Shown: piece by piece, positions 1-11,152 of the stretch
Numbering within the stretch: position 1 is the stretch's first letter
Layout of the letters: the number at the start of each line of letters is the position of its first letter
Assembly (NCBI GenBank): GCA_944472155.2
Contig: OX235272.1
Span: 98,090,020-98,154,019, forward strand
Direction of reading: 5' to 3'
Length of the DNA: 64,000 nucleotides
From: Trichobilharzia szidati
Lineage: Eukaryota > Platyhelminthes > Trematoda > Strigeidida > Schistosomatidae
Position numbers and translations under genes: made by a program
Notes under the pieces: generated by a model
What the model was told of the DNA's origin: nothing
Database searches by the model: none
The model's input: the letters and a program-made list of their open reading frames with translations, nothing else

Positions 1-10
1 ACTATAACAG

Positions 11-23
11 CGGTTACAATAGC
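11..23. repeat. Target-site duplication, left copy
   Basis: The 13-mer cggttacaatagc stands immediately outside the 3' end of the minus-strand LINE that begins at 24. An identical 13-mer stands at 10107-10119, immediately outside the 5' end of the LINE piece that ends at 10106. A matched pair like this is what target-primed reverse transcription leaves around one insertion. The two pieces are therefore the ends of one insertion event. Confidence 0.8.
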
Positions 24-503
24 TGCTGCTGCTGGATTCAACATAGAACTTGGCACCGAAGTGCAGCAGTTCGAGTTGCCACGTTCCAAATAGCACACAA
101 AGGTAGAAAAGCAAATGAGTGAAGAGAATCAATAGAGTTTTGACAAGTATAAGAGTGAAACAGAATGAGTAATGGTAGAAAGGAATATGAAGGTTAAAGA
201 GATTGAATACATCTGCGCCATTGACAACGATTTTGAGCCATGTCACCTATTGTCTCCAGCCATTGATTCTTAGAGTCCCGAGGGCCCCAACCCGGAAGTC
301 TGCATCTCCCTACCTGGCTCAGTTTAACTGTCAGGGATTTCATGGATTGATGAGGCCATGTTTTTGTTTGGCCACCACTTACTCTTTTCCAACCTGCACC
401 TATATCAGTTAGTAATGCCCGTCGGGGAAGACGATGGTTAGGCATGCGCAGCACGTGACCTAACCATCTCAATCTATGTAACTTCATAGCCTCTTCGAGT
501 GTT
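24..503 (-). mobile_element. Non-LTR retrotransposon, 3' end (C-terminal RT region plus 3'UTR)
   Basis: On the minus strand this holds the last part of a LINE ORF (stop near 194), followed by a 3'UTR that ends in a short CAG-type tandem repeat. The protein tail carries the [11 protein letters not shown] and PGWGPRD motifs found in the same family at 8383-10106 and 56.9-59.3 kb. The sequence is cut at 503 by the assembly gap. Bases 216-503 are identical by eye to 8383-8670. I assign it to the RTE-like endonuclease/RT group, but the exact clade is uncertain. Confidence 0.85.
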
Positions 504-603
504 NNNNNNNNNNNNNNNNNNNNNNNNNNNNNNNNNNNNNNNNNNNNNNNNNNNNNNNNNNNNNNNNNNNNNNNNNNNNNNNNNNNNNNNNNNNNNNNNN
601 NNN
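504..603. other. Assembly gap (100 N)
   Basis: Exactly 100 consecutive N, the usual placeholder for a gap of unknown size. It cuts the LINE on its left and an LTR on its right, so neither junction is real sequence. Confidence 0.99.
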
Positions 604-960
604 CCAAATCGCGGGTAGAGATGAATGCTTAGCTGGCTAGTGATCGTGCACGCACGTGACACGACGGAGTACCAAATGGCGAGGATGCTTGACCGGAAGC
701 CTTCAGCTAAACAAGTCGATTTAAACAGTGAGGGTCAGCATCGAATGTTGAGTGATGATTGCTGTGGTTAATAATTTTGGGGAATTATTTACCGCTACAG
801 CTCACTCCCCCCCTAGTAGGTTTGTGAGGACCCTAAGACATGACCAGCCGGAAGTAGAAAAATCTCGATGGTTCCTTGATGGGTGAAAAAAATCTTCCGA
901 GCGGCTTGATGGAGAGCCTGCTGGTCTGTCTGCCTATGCTAATAGGGTGTCTGTACATAG
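604..960 (-). repeat. 3' LTR of Ty3/gypsy element (truncated by gap)
   Basis: Bases 604-793 are identical to 3574-3763 on the other side of the gag-pol remnant, as expected for a pair of LTRs. The segment from 794 to about 960 matches, in reverse complement, the distal part of the inverted LTR at 3764-3898. Coding orientation makes this the 3' LTR. Its outer edge lies in the N gap and the inner edge is approximate. Confidence 0.75.
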
Positions 961-1264
961 CTTCCTCGATGTTGTTCGTTGGACCCCGTGCTTCGTTTGT
1001 TTCCTGTCCAGTTCCCGTTGCACCTGGAAATGAAAACAAGAATCCTGAGAACCTTGTAAAGGAAAATGTACCAAATAAGCGTTTTTTACCAAAAAATGAC
1101 TTGCATCTACTATACAGTAAAATAATGTAAAGTTCAAAATATCGGGAGAAAAAATATACATCTGATTTAATTTTTTTTAAGTGTATGTTTAATGTACGGT
1201 TATAGGATAAAAATCGTTTACTTGTGTTAAGTGATGCAACATAAGAAAAATTGATGTCACTCAG

Positions 1265-2008
1265 TTACGTGAAATAGGTGTGAAGGTATTCTGGGAATCT
1301 AACGTGACGTCCAGAACGCGTTTTCTTAGAGTGATCGACCGAAGTAGCCAGTGGGCGAATGCCCTGACAGTCAATAGTGTGACCCAGAAAATCGAGTGAG
1401 TCAAAGCCTATTTGACACTTCTGTATATTGATGGTAACACCATGTTGGCGTAACCTTTCAAATGCCAAGTCCAAGTGTCTAAGGTGACTTTCCTTATCTG
1501 GACGGGCAATGAGGCAGTCGTCCAAGTATGCGTATACAAAGTCGAGACCGCGAAATACTTCATCGATGAAGCGTTGGAATGTTTGTGCTGCATTCCGGAG
1601 GCCGAATGGCATACGTAGAAATTCGAAAAGTCCGAAAGGCGTGATGATAGCCGTTTTCGGAACATCTTCCGTTGCCATCGGGATTTGGTTATATGCTTTA
1701 ACCAAGTCGATTTTAGAGAATATAGATGCTCCAGATAACGTTGCCGTCAAGTCGTGTATGTGAGGCAAAGGGTAGCAATCAGGGGTTGTTTTGGCGTTCA
1801 CTCGCCGGTAATCACCAGTGGATAGCCAATCGTTACTATCATTTTTCGGTACCATATGCAACGGGGATGCCCATGGACTATTCGATGGCCGAATGATGCC
1901 AAGGGTGAGCATATGATCGAATTCGTTTCTGGCAATTCTCAGTTTGTCAGGGGCCAGTCGGCGTGCTTTAGATGTCACGGGCTGTCCTGAGGTTATGATG
2001 TGGTGCAT
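1265..2008 (-). pseudogene. Ty3/gypsy reverse transcriptase fused to pol C-terminus (internal deletion)
   Basis: This is the reverse transcriptase of an LTR retrotransposon. It contains the expected motif order: LGIIRPSNSPWASPLHMVPK, GDYRRVNAKT, SKIDLVKAYNQIP, MPFGLRNAAQTFQRF and YAYLDDCLIA (catalytic YLDD), then FLGHTIDCQGIRPL. Directly after this the frame changes to a TRSGRHVRFPEYL tail, which resembles the extreme C-terminus of integrase-containing Pol proteins. RNase H and integrase are therefore missing, consistent with an internal deletion that kept the frame. It lies in a different frame from the protease at 2020-2448. Family membership within Ty3/gypsy (Boudicca/Saci-like) is not resolved. 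Confidence 0.85.
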
Positions 2009-2019
2009 AACATTGCTGG

Positions 2020-2448
2020 TTATGCACGGAGATCGTTAGATGGGCAATTAAGTTCCGGATATTTGTCAACAGTCGGTTGAAAAGTTGGATCGAGGATTGC
2101 TTTCACCTTAACGATTGACAAGCTGGGGCCTACGTAAGTTATGCCTTTGATAGACAAACTAGTAGTGTTGTCAATTAGTCGTTTACGGCGGACTTCTACG
2201 AGCAAATCATGGTGATTAAGTAAGTCCGTGCCAATGATGGGCATTGTGACGTCAGCAATAAGGAAAATCCACTGAATAGGTTTGCGTAAACCTACGTTCA
2301 GATAGACGTATTTCCGACCATAGGTTGCAATTGGTTTTCCATTTGCAGCCTGTAGGTTGAAGTTAGGATCCTTCTGTCGATCTGCTGCTGTAGCAGGAAG
2401 GACGCTGACTTCGGCGCCTGTGTCGACTAGATATCTAGTCTGGCTCAT
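2020..2448 (-). pseudogene. Ty3/gypsy aspartic protease
   Basis: Retropepsin-like domain of the minus-strand LTR element. The active-site motif VDTGAEVSVLP lies at residues 8-18, with the downstream PIIGTDLL element about 60 residues later, the usual retropepsin order. It reads in a different frame from both gag (upstream) and RT (downstream), so the original polyprotein is broken or relied on frameshifting. The domain itself looks open and complete. Confidence 0.85.
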
Positions 2449-2469
2449 AACATCATGAATGTAAAGTAA

Positions 2470-3317
2470 GCGGCTAGTGCCACCGGCGACGGTTGCCGCT
2501 AACGCGTGCCGGTGGGACAGTTTCCCACAGACTTGGAGGCTTTGCCGAAATCACAAGGTTTTTGACAAGATTTCGCTTCCTGGCCATAGGTGTTGTGATA
2601 CCAACACCAGTCAGGATTTTTGGGAGAACGTGTGTTGGACTTAGATCGTCCACGTACGTTTAGCCGTTAAGGGGAATTAGAACGACGATAGGAGGAATTG
2701 CTAGGCTTGTTTGACCTAAGCACCTGCTGGACGGAGTTGCATAACTCTATCATTGCAGAATCCTTACTCGAAGTCTGTTCGGTTACTGAGTATACTTCGG
2801 TAACTGGCCGTTTCGTTATCTCTAGAATTCTATCTGCAGAGACAGCTAAGTCATCCATGAGAACTCCCTGAAGTGTCACAAGTACAGTCTGAACTGACTG
2901 TGGCAGTTTGGATAAAAATAGTTCTCGGAACAGTCCTTCGTCGAACTGACTTTGGCCAATAATCTCTTTCATTCTCGCCAGCATGCTCACGGCTGACTGA
3001 TCCCCTAACTCGATGTCACGAAATAACCCATCCAGACGTTGTCGATCCGTGAGAACGTTTCTCTTGAGGAGGGATGCTTTGAGCAACTCGTACGAGTTAC
3101 TTACCGACATCTGCAGAGTTACGCACCTGCTGAATTCCCGCGGTAGGGCGTGAATAACTGCGAGGAACTGTGAACGTTGGTCGGTTATGCCATGCTCACA
3201 AAAATCAGGCTCGGCTATCTGAAACCACGTTTCAGCATTATCTGGCCAATATGGTACGAGCTGAATTGTTTCGGCGGTTGAGCGTATGCGAATAACCTTG
3301 GGGCTAGGGTCAGTCAT
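2470..3317 (-). pseudogene. Ty3/gypsy Gag with zinc-knuckle-like motif
   Basis: The likely Gag start is MTDPSPKVIRI at 3317; upstream in-frame codons would lie in the leader. The capsid-like region contains PYWPDNAETWF, LPREFSRCVT, RQRLDGLFRDIELGD and LFLSKLPQSVQT, typical of schistosome gypsy Gag. An in-frame TAA at 2667-2669 interrupts it. Beyond this stop, in the same frame, comes WCWYHNTYGQEAKSCQKPC, a CxxHx8CxxxC-type knuckle. Read-through of one stop would restore a complete Gag. Protease follows in another frame. Confidence 0.8.
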
Positions 3318-3424
3318 GACGAAAATGCGAATACAAAAGAGTACAGGAACAAACACAAAAAGGGACGAACTCACCGGGTTTATCTGCGTGTGAATGTAGC
3401 TCGTGGTTGGGCTCACCAGTTTAG

Positions 3425-3763
3425 GGATTGACGGTATCGGCGTTCGCGAGTTGTACGGAGTATACTAACGCAAGATCTTATACCAACAACTTCTATAGTG
3501 TTCGTTCTTCGAGTACCAAAGATAAAGCAAAAGACCAGATTTAGCCGTCCAAAGTACGTAATATATTTTGGGACCAAATCGCGGGTAGAGATGAATGCTT
3601 AGCTGGCTAGTGATCGTGCACGCACGTGACACGACGGAGTACCAAATGGCGAGGATGCTTGACCGGAAGCCTTCAGCTAAACAAGTCGATTTAAACAGTG
3701 AGGGTCAGCATCGAATGTTGAGTGATGATTGCTGTGGTTAATAATTTTGGGGAATTATTTACC
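3425..3763 (-). repeat. 5' LTR of Ty3/gypsy element
   Basis: The segment 3574-3763 is identical to 604-793 at the other end of the element, which indicates a recent insertion. The inner boundary is near 3425, close to where the alignment with the inverted LTR at 4200-4250 fades. The outer part is cut at 3763 by an inverted LTR instead of running to a normal terminus. Confidence 0.75.
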
Positions 3764-4255
3764 TCTAGAGACCGGTAGGCACTCTACTATGTCGCGGGGA
3801 TTTTTTCACTCACAAGGGAACCTTCGAGGTTTTTTTACCTCCAGCTGGTCATGCTTTAGGATACTCACAACCCCACAAGGAGGGGAGTGAGCTGTAGCGG
3901 TAAATGATTCCCCAAAATTATTAACCACAGCAGTCATCGCTCAACATTCGATGCTGACCCTCACTGTTTAAATCGACTTGTTTAGCTGAAGGCTTCCGGT
4001 CAAGCATCCTCGCCATTTGGTACTCCGTCGTGTCACGTGCGTGCACGACTACTAGCCAGCTAAGCGTTCACTTCAACCCGCGATTTGGTCCCAATATATA
4101 TATATCGTACTTTGGACGGCTAAATCTGGTCTTTTGCTTTATCTTTGGTACTCGAAGAGCGGACACTATAGAAGTTGTTGGTATAAGATCTTGCGTTAGT
4201 ATACTCCGTACAATTCACGAACTTCGATACATTCATTCTCTAAACTACCAACAGG
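3764..4255 (+). repeat. Inverted solo LTR of the same Ty3/gypsy family
   Basis: This reads in the opposite direction to the adjacent 5' LTR. Bases 3899-4088 are the near-perfect reverse complement of 3574-3763, with several substitutions, so it is an older copy. The 135-bp centre (3764-3898) matches the reverse complement of roughly 794-925. No coding region follows it, so it behaves as a solo LTR. Confidence 0.75.
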
Positions 4256-4856
4256 AATTTTGTATGATTGTCGTCTGTTTTGGAGCCACTAAGTCACTTT
4301 TTGATGAATGCCCCCACAACAAGTAAAACACACGCGAATTTGCAGAAATCATGTCGTGAATGAAAAAGGTTTACGAAAATTTGCAGCGAAAGTGGGCTGA
4401 AATTATGCTGCATGTTCAAGGTCATTGAGGGTTGAGACGCTCAAAGGTCATTTTCGTCCATGTTAGTCGGCCATGTTAGATTGCAGTTCCGTAACCGTTC
4501 GTTTGCACATTGGTTTTTACGTTTATTCTGCAGGTATTCACAGCTAATCTTGATGCATGTTCTTCAAAAATGTTGCTTTTCAACTCATTTTTGTTTCCGT
4601 TGCTGTTAAAATTAGTTATTTTTTGGTTTCGAATGTTTTTACCACGACGTCAATGCATTCATTTCATCATAATTGTTTCATACCTTGCATTCATGCGTGA
4701 TTTCAGTGTTTTAGTCGTTTTTCAGCTATTAATAAAATAGTGCTGTGTAGAAGTTTTGGAAAATATGCACGTGGGCATGTTTAGCTGACAAAAGCTCTTG
4801 TCTTTAGTTCATTTGCTGGTTGCCGTTATTGTTCCTGGCTCAACTGATTACTTAGC
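4256..4856. other. No recognisable gene
   Basis: AT-rich sequence between the inverted LTR and a small open frame. I see no protein similarity, tRNA-like boxes or long repeats here. Confidence 0.5.
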
Positions 4857-5189
4857 ATGTTTAAATCTGGAAACTACAATGTCTTTCACATTCATGTTAA
4901 CAACATGCAGCAATCTACGAGTCAATCTGGTGAGAAGAATACGATCAGGGTTGATATTGGTAAATTTTTTGGGGAGCATATTAAACCTGGAGATTTCAGA
5001 ACGTGGTTTGAAGTTGAAAAAGCTTTTCGAGAAGCTGAGTATACCATCAGTGTATATCAGTTAAAAAAACCAAATATTTTGTCAGAATCTAAATCAAACA
5101 ATGTTGAGCCACATGAGAAGTGTGAATCTGTTGTGCATGTACGTAGTTTTGGAACTGAAAGAAACTTGAAAGCAATCAGAAAACCCTAA
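4857..5189 (+). pseudogene. Possible Mutator/ZSWIM-type transposase N-terminal fragment
   Basis: An open frame of 110 codons. The stretch FRTWFEVEKAFREAEYTISVYQ, then KCESVVHVRSFGTERN, recalls the N-terminal FAR1/ZSWIM-like region of animal Mutator-type transposases (a 'W/F-x-E-x-E-K-A-x' helix, then a Cys/His-containing strand). Schistosomes are known to carry Mutator-like Curupira elements. No DDE core is visible downstream. The assignment is tentative; it could be a host exon, since a GTAAGT occurs directly after the stop at about 5192. Confidence 0.3.
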
Positions 5190-6439
5190 ATGGTAAGTGT
5201 TACCTATTTTTAATAATGCCCGATGTACTAGATCCAAATACATGAACTATAGGACCGCCTGTAGCAAAGCCAGTGTTAACAGCCATTCAGTGTGTTGCAA
5301 AACGACTTAAAAAGCGGATAACATGGTGATCTGGTGAGTGTACGAACTATCCCAGTTAAAGGTAAGACTTTAATTAGCAAGAATAACGTTTCGGGTTGTG
5401 GTCCACAATCGGTGGTTACAACAGGATGAGAAACTGATTATCATTCGGGCTGAAAATATTGGCTGAATACAGATTGCTTGTTTTATTTCAAATAATGAAA
5501 TTCCTATTTATTTTTGGATGTTTGTGATTCCCTCGTGGCCATAAATACGTATGACCATGATCTTTAAGAAAACTAAAATTTTCCTAAAACCATTGGTTTT
5601 CTTATTCTTTGCGAAACATCTGTTAATAGGATTAGAAGATAAGGTAGCTAAGTAGGATGTTTTGTGATTGAGAATCGTGGTCGTGTTTCGGGTCAATATC
5701 GCGCTTCTAACTGTTATAACCCTATGGATGTGGGTTTTCCCTCATGGCACATTATGATATCTAAAATTCATAAGCACATTTTCTTCGGTAAATTTATTCT
5801 TACTTTTTAAGTGACTGCAAATAGTGAGTCATTTGAGGTGATAGGATGAATACCTCTAAACGCTTTCGTTGAGATTAGGGTATATTTACTTTTTTCGAGT
5901 AGGAGACGAAACTTTTAACAAGAAGGTTCTCAGGATGTCCGCTTTTACTTTGAAATTCAAAAATAACGTTCAGTTGCTCACTAAGGTATTAGCTATGGGA
6001 GATTACCTTCAGCGGAAACCACTTTAAGTTAACTACGTAGCTTTAGGTAATGCGTCATAGAAGTAAGCAGCGTAGGTTAATTGTGTCTAAATATATTAAA
6101 TGTTGTATAACTGGTGAAATCGTAGCTCCTACATACTAGTTAGTCTTAGAAATAATGGATGCACCGTACAAACGTTCACTTTGATTTTCGTACCTAGCTC
6201 ATAAGCTCGTATACATTTAAGACTGGTACGCTGTGTGATGAGTTTTGCGAAACACGGTACTATCATGGTTAAAGCAAGAAGAATAGGTTAAGTATGGGTA
6301 AGACTCATGAACTGACAAACTTTTAGAGGAGGGGATAAGTTATGCTTGAGTGCCTTAACTTCTTAATGTGAACAGTCAGACGAAATATTATTTTAGAAAT
6401 CGCTAAGACATGGAAAGACCAGGATTGGTAAGAAGAAAG
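5190..6439. other. No recognisable gene
   Basis: AT-rich sequence with stops in all frames. No transposon protein, SINE or repeat was recognised. Confidence 0.5.
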
Positions 6440-6445
6440 AATTAA

Positions 6446-6778
6446 TCAAAGATACTTAACGTCAGACTTGATTTCTATATCACTATCATCAATTATACAA
6501 CGGTAATGGGAATTAACAGCTTCATTCAACTTCCTTTTACATCTGAAACTGAAATTAACTGCCTGACAGTTAGAAAGATTTAGTTTAAGGCCGTTAGACG
6601 AAGACCATTTGCTAATTCCTGATAGAAAGCTGTTCATTTTAGTACTGTCTAGCTGGGAGTTGACAGACACTGAAATAGTTAGATCATCGGCAAACTTAAC
6701 AAAGTAGATATTCAAACACTGCAGTTGTTGATCATAGAAATGCTGGATATTAGATAACATCACATGATTCAACAGCAT
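6446..6778 (-). pseudogene. CR1-like non-LTR retrotransposon RT fragment
   Basis: The minus-strand peptide includes FVKFADDLTISVSV (RT catalytic FADD), SKWSSSNGLKLNLSNCQAV and a terminal SDVKYL, the order typical of CR1/SR1-like reverse transcriptases after the palm. It is related to the fragment at 27716-28860. Only about 110 residues remain; the rest of the element is absent. Confidence 0.75.
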
Positions 6779-6779
6779 A

Positions 6780-8382
6780 TAAGAAATAAATAAAAATTGT
6801 TTCTTAACTCACCGCCAAGTAGACAGTCTATTTGATCATGCCACTGCATATTAACTGATTAATGAAGTAGCTATCAACCCTAATTTACTACATTTACTTT
6901 TGCTACATACTTGGCGTTTAGCAGTATACAGACTTGCAACTGGCTAAATAAGGCGACTTTAGCGTAACGAACATTACGGAATTATTATTCAACTTGCTAA
7001 ATCCTACTTAGATTTTATAATGTGCTATTGTATGGAAACAGACACGAAATCCTATGAATTATTAAAGTAACAGTCTCATAATACTGTAGTAAATCTCCAT
7101 TCCACTAAGCTTAACATGCATTAATCAGAATTCACATATTACGAAAGCTCATGGTATAGCGACGCACTGAAGACGTTCAAAAGAAGTAGAAATGAAGAGT
7201 ATATTAAACATTTTATTAGTTTACAAGAGAAAATTTTGATGAACTGTATTGGCGTTAGTTTAACAGATTGACATTTCCACCTATTTCACATCCCACAACC
7301 TCCAAATACCTAAAATATGAAGCACAACATGAAGTTACGAAAGATAATCATATATATTAGTATATACTGATTCTATTAATACTAAGTAAAGTTCTCATAC
7401 AATTAAAAGGATTTTTAGTCCACAGCTGGTCTTTATATTGACGCCGTATGCATAAATAGACCTCATAAGTTGTCCAGCATTAAAGGATTACACGCAGATT
7501 TCAAGATAAACTCTGAAACACCCATACTGATGAGACGTCATTCTCTCGTCAATTCCACACTAAATACGTCTACGTTAAATGAGGTATTGCATATATGTAG
7601 CTTAGAAATTGATCCACAATCTGAGTAATGTCTTGAGCATAGTTTTCTGAATCCTACAGAAATTACATTCTCATATTTAGGAACCCGTAGTCATCAAATA
7701 TAAGCTGAACACGCCTCAACTCTAAGCAACTATGCACAGTGTTAACAACATAGAGTGTTACATAGAGAAACACTTAAAATATTGTAAGATACACAGACCT
7801 GTTGTGTTGATGAGGATAGCAATGACATATAATGCAACCTAGACATTTTATCGTGACACTGCATCCGTACTGTTTCAGGTAAATGGAAATTTCAGAAGAA
7901 ATTCATCGCCACTACTGGTGATCAAAAACATTGCAGTATTAAGTTTAGTGTCAGGCGGCAGATTAATAATAGAGCTAACTAGATTCACTTCTCGCAATCA
8001 ACACGAACCATGTGTATATTATTACTGTACACTGAATAATTGCACTAAGCGTAACATTGAGGAAAATTAAACCAGTTATTGCCTTCTCACATGCACTGCA
8101 CTTGCAACAATCACGAGAACTACCTACATTTGTTAGCCTAGCAGTCAGCTAAGCAAACAATGGCACAATATTAATACATAACCCATATTATACTGCGCAA
8201 ATCAATGTAAATATATATTAAATTCACTTAGAGATAACCTTTCAACTTACCATAATTACTATCCAAACACATACAGTGAAAGACACGGTTACATGATAAC
8301 TTCTGTTCCCACAGAGGGTTCTGTTAGCATTTATAGGTGATTCCCATATACTGATAGCATCCTTTTGTCAAATAGTACTCTT
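6780..8382. other. No recognisable gene
   Basis: AT-rich, stop-dense sequence. I found no coding similarity and no repeat shared with the rest of the window. Confidence 0.5.
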
Positions 8383-10106
8383 CGCCATTGACAACGATTT
8401 TGAGCCATGTCACCTATTGTCTCCAGCCATTGATTCTTAGAGTCCCGAGGGCCCCAACCCGGAAGTCTGCATCTCCCTACCTGGCTCAGTTTAACTGTCA
8501 GGGATTTCATGGATTGATGAGGCCATGTTTTTGTTTGGCCACCACTTACTCTTTTCCAACCTGCACCTATATCAGTTAGTAATGCCCGTCGGGGAAGACG
8601 ATGGTTAGGCATGCGCAGCACGTGACCTAACCATCTCAATCTATGTAACTTCATAGCCTCTTCGAGTGTTTTTCCCTCTTTGCCCAACACTCTACGCCTA
8701 ACGTCAACATTACTTACCTTATTATACCACCTAACGTGAGAAAGAGATCGTAGACATCTATGGTCAAAAACAGACAATCTCTTCATGTCTTCGGCTCTCA
8801 ATGGCCATGTCTCACCGCCATAGAGAAGGACGGGGCGAACTGCTGAGCAGTACACACGTCCCTTGGTTGACAGCCGGATGTCACGCCTACGCCAGAGACG
8901 GCGTAAGTTAGCGAAAGCAGCCCGAGCTTTCTGGATCCGTGGTGAGATTTCGTCACCAATCAATCCGTTGGTGCTGATACAACTTCCCAAATAGGTGAAG
9001 TGGTCAACATGTTCTATCACTTCACTCCCTATCACTAAGCTAGGAATTGACGTAGTCCAGTCCTGTAGCAGCATTTTACATTTCACAGGGGCGAATCGCA
9101 TGCCAAACATATGAAGATTGCTGCTCAAGGTGTTCAGAAGACTCTGCATTTTGTCAGCGTCCTCTCCTAACAGGACTATGTCGTCTGCGTATTCTAAGTC
9201 TATAAGACTATTCCCCGGTAACAAGTCGATTCCTAAGTCATTATGTTCAGTTAAGGATACTTCCATTAGCATATCTATGATGAAGTTAAACAGAAAAGGG
9301 GAAAGTGGACATCCTTGACGGACACCACTGGTTGTTATCAATTCAGATGACAATTCCCCATAAGCCCTTACACAGCTACGTGAGTTTGAGTAGAGTGCCT
9401 TGATTAGTGCAATGTACTTTCTTGGCACTCCCTTCATAGTCAAACATTGCCATAGTACCTCTCGATCCACGGAGTCGAAGGCCGCCTTCAAGTCAAGAAA
9501 TATGGCAATTGTTGGACGCCTGAAAGCGTGTCTGTGTTCTAGGATCTGTCGGAGAGTGAAGATATGATCTATGCACCCTCTACCTGGCCTAAAGCCCGCT
9601 TGATTTTCCCTCGTTTGTTCCTCCCGAGTTCGGCTTAGTCTGTTCATGATTACTGAGCCTAGGATTTTAGAGACTATGTTCGTTAGGCTGATTCCTCTAT
9701 GATTATCACTTGAGGACTTGTCTCCCTTCTTGAATACTGGTATAATAAGTGACTTACCCCAGTCTGATGGAACCGTCTCTGATTCCCAGACGTTACCTAG
9801 TACCTTAGTTAAACTATATACTAGTATGTCACCCCCATATTTAAACACCTCAAGAATAATTCCGTCGGGTCCTGCCGCTTTGCCTCGTTTCAAATTACAG
9901 ATTGCTTTGGTGACCTCACTTACAGACGGCGGGCCAGTGTCTATGTCCCATTCGGGTGTGTGCTGGATGGCGGGGAGGCTCAGTGTGGCTGTAGGCAAGT
10001 TAAACTGTTCCTCGAAGTGTTCTTTCCAGCGTTCGAGGCGTCTATCCTGAGAGCTAATCAAGGAGCCATTTTTCTCACAAATAGTCTCACTTATGATTTG
10101 CCTTCT
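8331..10106 (-). mobile_element. Non-LTR retrotransposon, 5'-truncated, open RT frame
   Basis: On the minus strand the reading frame is open from the 5' truncation point at 10106 to a stop at 8331, about 590 codons. RT blocks in order: [71 protein letters not shown] and LEYADDIVLLGED (intact catalytic YADD). A C-terminal region with LLYGGETWPLR and [12 protein letters not shown] follows. The endonuclease domain is missing. Homology to the family stops at 8383, so the last residues (from about 8382 to 8331) are not element sequence and the 3'UTR is absent here, whereas it is present at 24-217. The 5' end abuts the target-site duplication at 10107-10119. Confidence 0.88.
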
Positions 10107-10119
10107 CGGTTACAATAGC
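10107..10119. repeat. Target-site duplication, right copy
   Basis: The 13-mer cggttacaatagc is identical to 11-23. It begins directly after the last LINE codon at 10106 (read on the minus strand). Confidence 0.8.
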
Positions 10120-10834
10120 AGTCCTAATGAAAAGATTTGGTGGCAGTATTTAGTTATTTAGGGAAATTTTAGGACACATGTATGAGTTTTGAGTTTCTTG
10201 GGTCTTGGGAAATATGTTGCATTTGTCCAAAATTCCCTTCACAAATTTTTTATATTGGAACTGGTGTAGTAAGAAATTTTTTAGTACTTATTAAGTTTAT
10301 TGGTCTCTTTGACTACAGCGAAATCATGATTAACGCAAATAGACGGTTACTAATTTCACATGTACATATTCGCTTTTTTCTTATAGCATAGGTGTTAACA
10401 ACGTGATAACAATATAGCCAACTTTACCTCCATGCAATAAGTGTATCCCTTACGGAAGCACTCCCCACGTCATTTGTCGTGGTGTTTTCAACAACCTTTT
10501 AAAATAAAATCAGATTTTGTCTGCACAGTATATATTTAAACTTCTAACAGTGTTAACCTAAGTACACCACCAAAATCTACGTTTGCTCTTTTCCTGTTTG
10601 TACTTTTGGCTACGCTGTTACGGACCTTGTGCATGTACTCCTTAGTGATCGCTCCAAGCGTATCTCCAGCTGTCTTCAGGCTGTGTGACAGACACGAACT
10701 ACCTAAGATTGACGGCTGAAATTATTATTTAAATGAAGCTACCTTACTTGTCATTTGGTCGGTGCTATCACTGTTGGTGTTCCTTATGCGACTCAAAAGC
10801 TTAAGCTCCTAAATATACTAGACTAAGTCTATGG
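10120..10834. other. No recognisable gene
   Basis: AT-rich flank of the LINE insertion. No coding similarity was recognised. Confidence 0.5.
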
Positions 10835-10980
10835 GATTTTGATATGGTTGTGTTCTCTGAGCTGGATAGTTAATTTGCGAAGCTTTCATCGCCCTACTAG
10901 GCGACATCTTCAGCGCATACTTCAAATTGAAGCTTCGCAAATTAACTATCTAGCTCAGAGAACACAACCACATCAAAATC
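10835..10980. repeat. Long near-perfect inverted repeat (palindrome)
   Basis: The arms are 10835-10885 and 10930-10980, each 51 bp, differing at only two positions, around a 44-bp centre. Transcribed RNA or single-stranded DNA would form a long hairpin. It lies 170 bp from the CACTA transposase remnant and could be part of a non-autonomous DNA element, but no target-site duplication was found. Confidence 0.9.
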
Positions 10981-11152
10981 ATCCACCTGAGCTACAAATC
11001 TTCTCTATCATATCTATGGGATTTGCCATATATGCTAGGTGGCATAATGTCCTTAAATGAGACAAGTCCAAGGTAAAAGGGGCAAATGCGGCGTTTAGTT
11101 ACTTTCTTTGGAAGTCTGGAGGTGTCAGTCTATCGCTATCTAATATCTTCCT

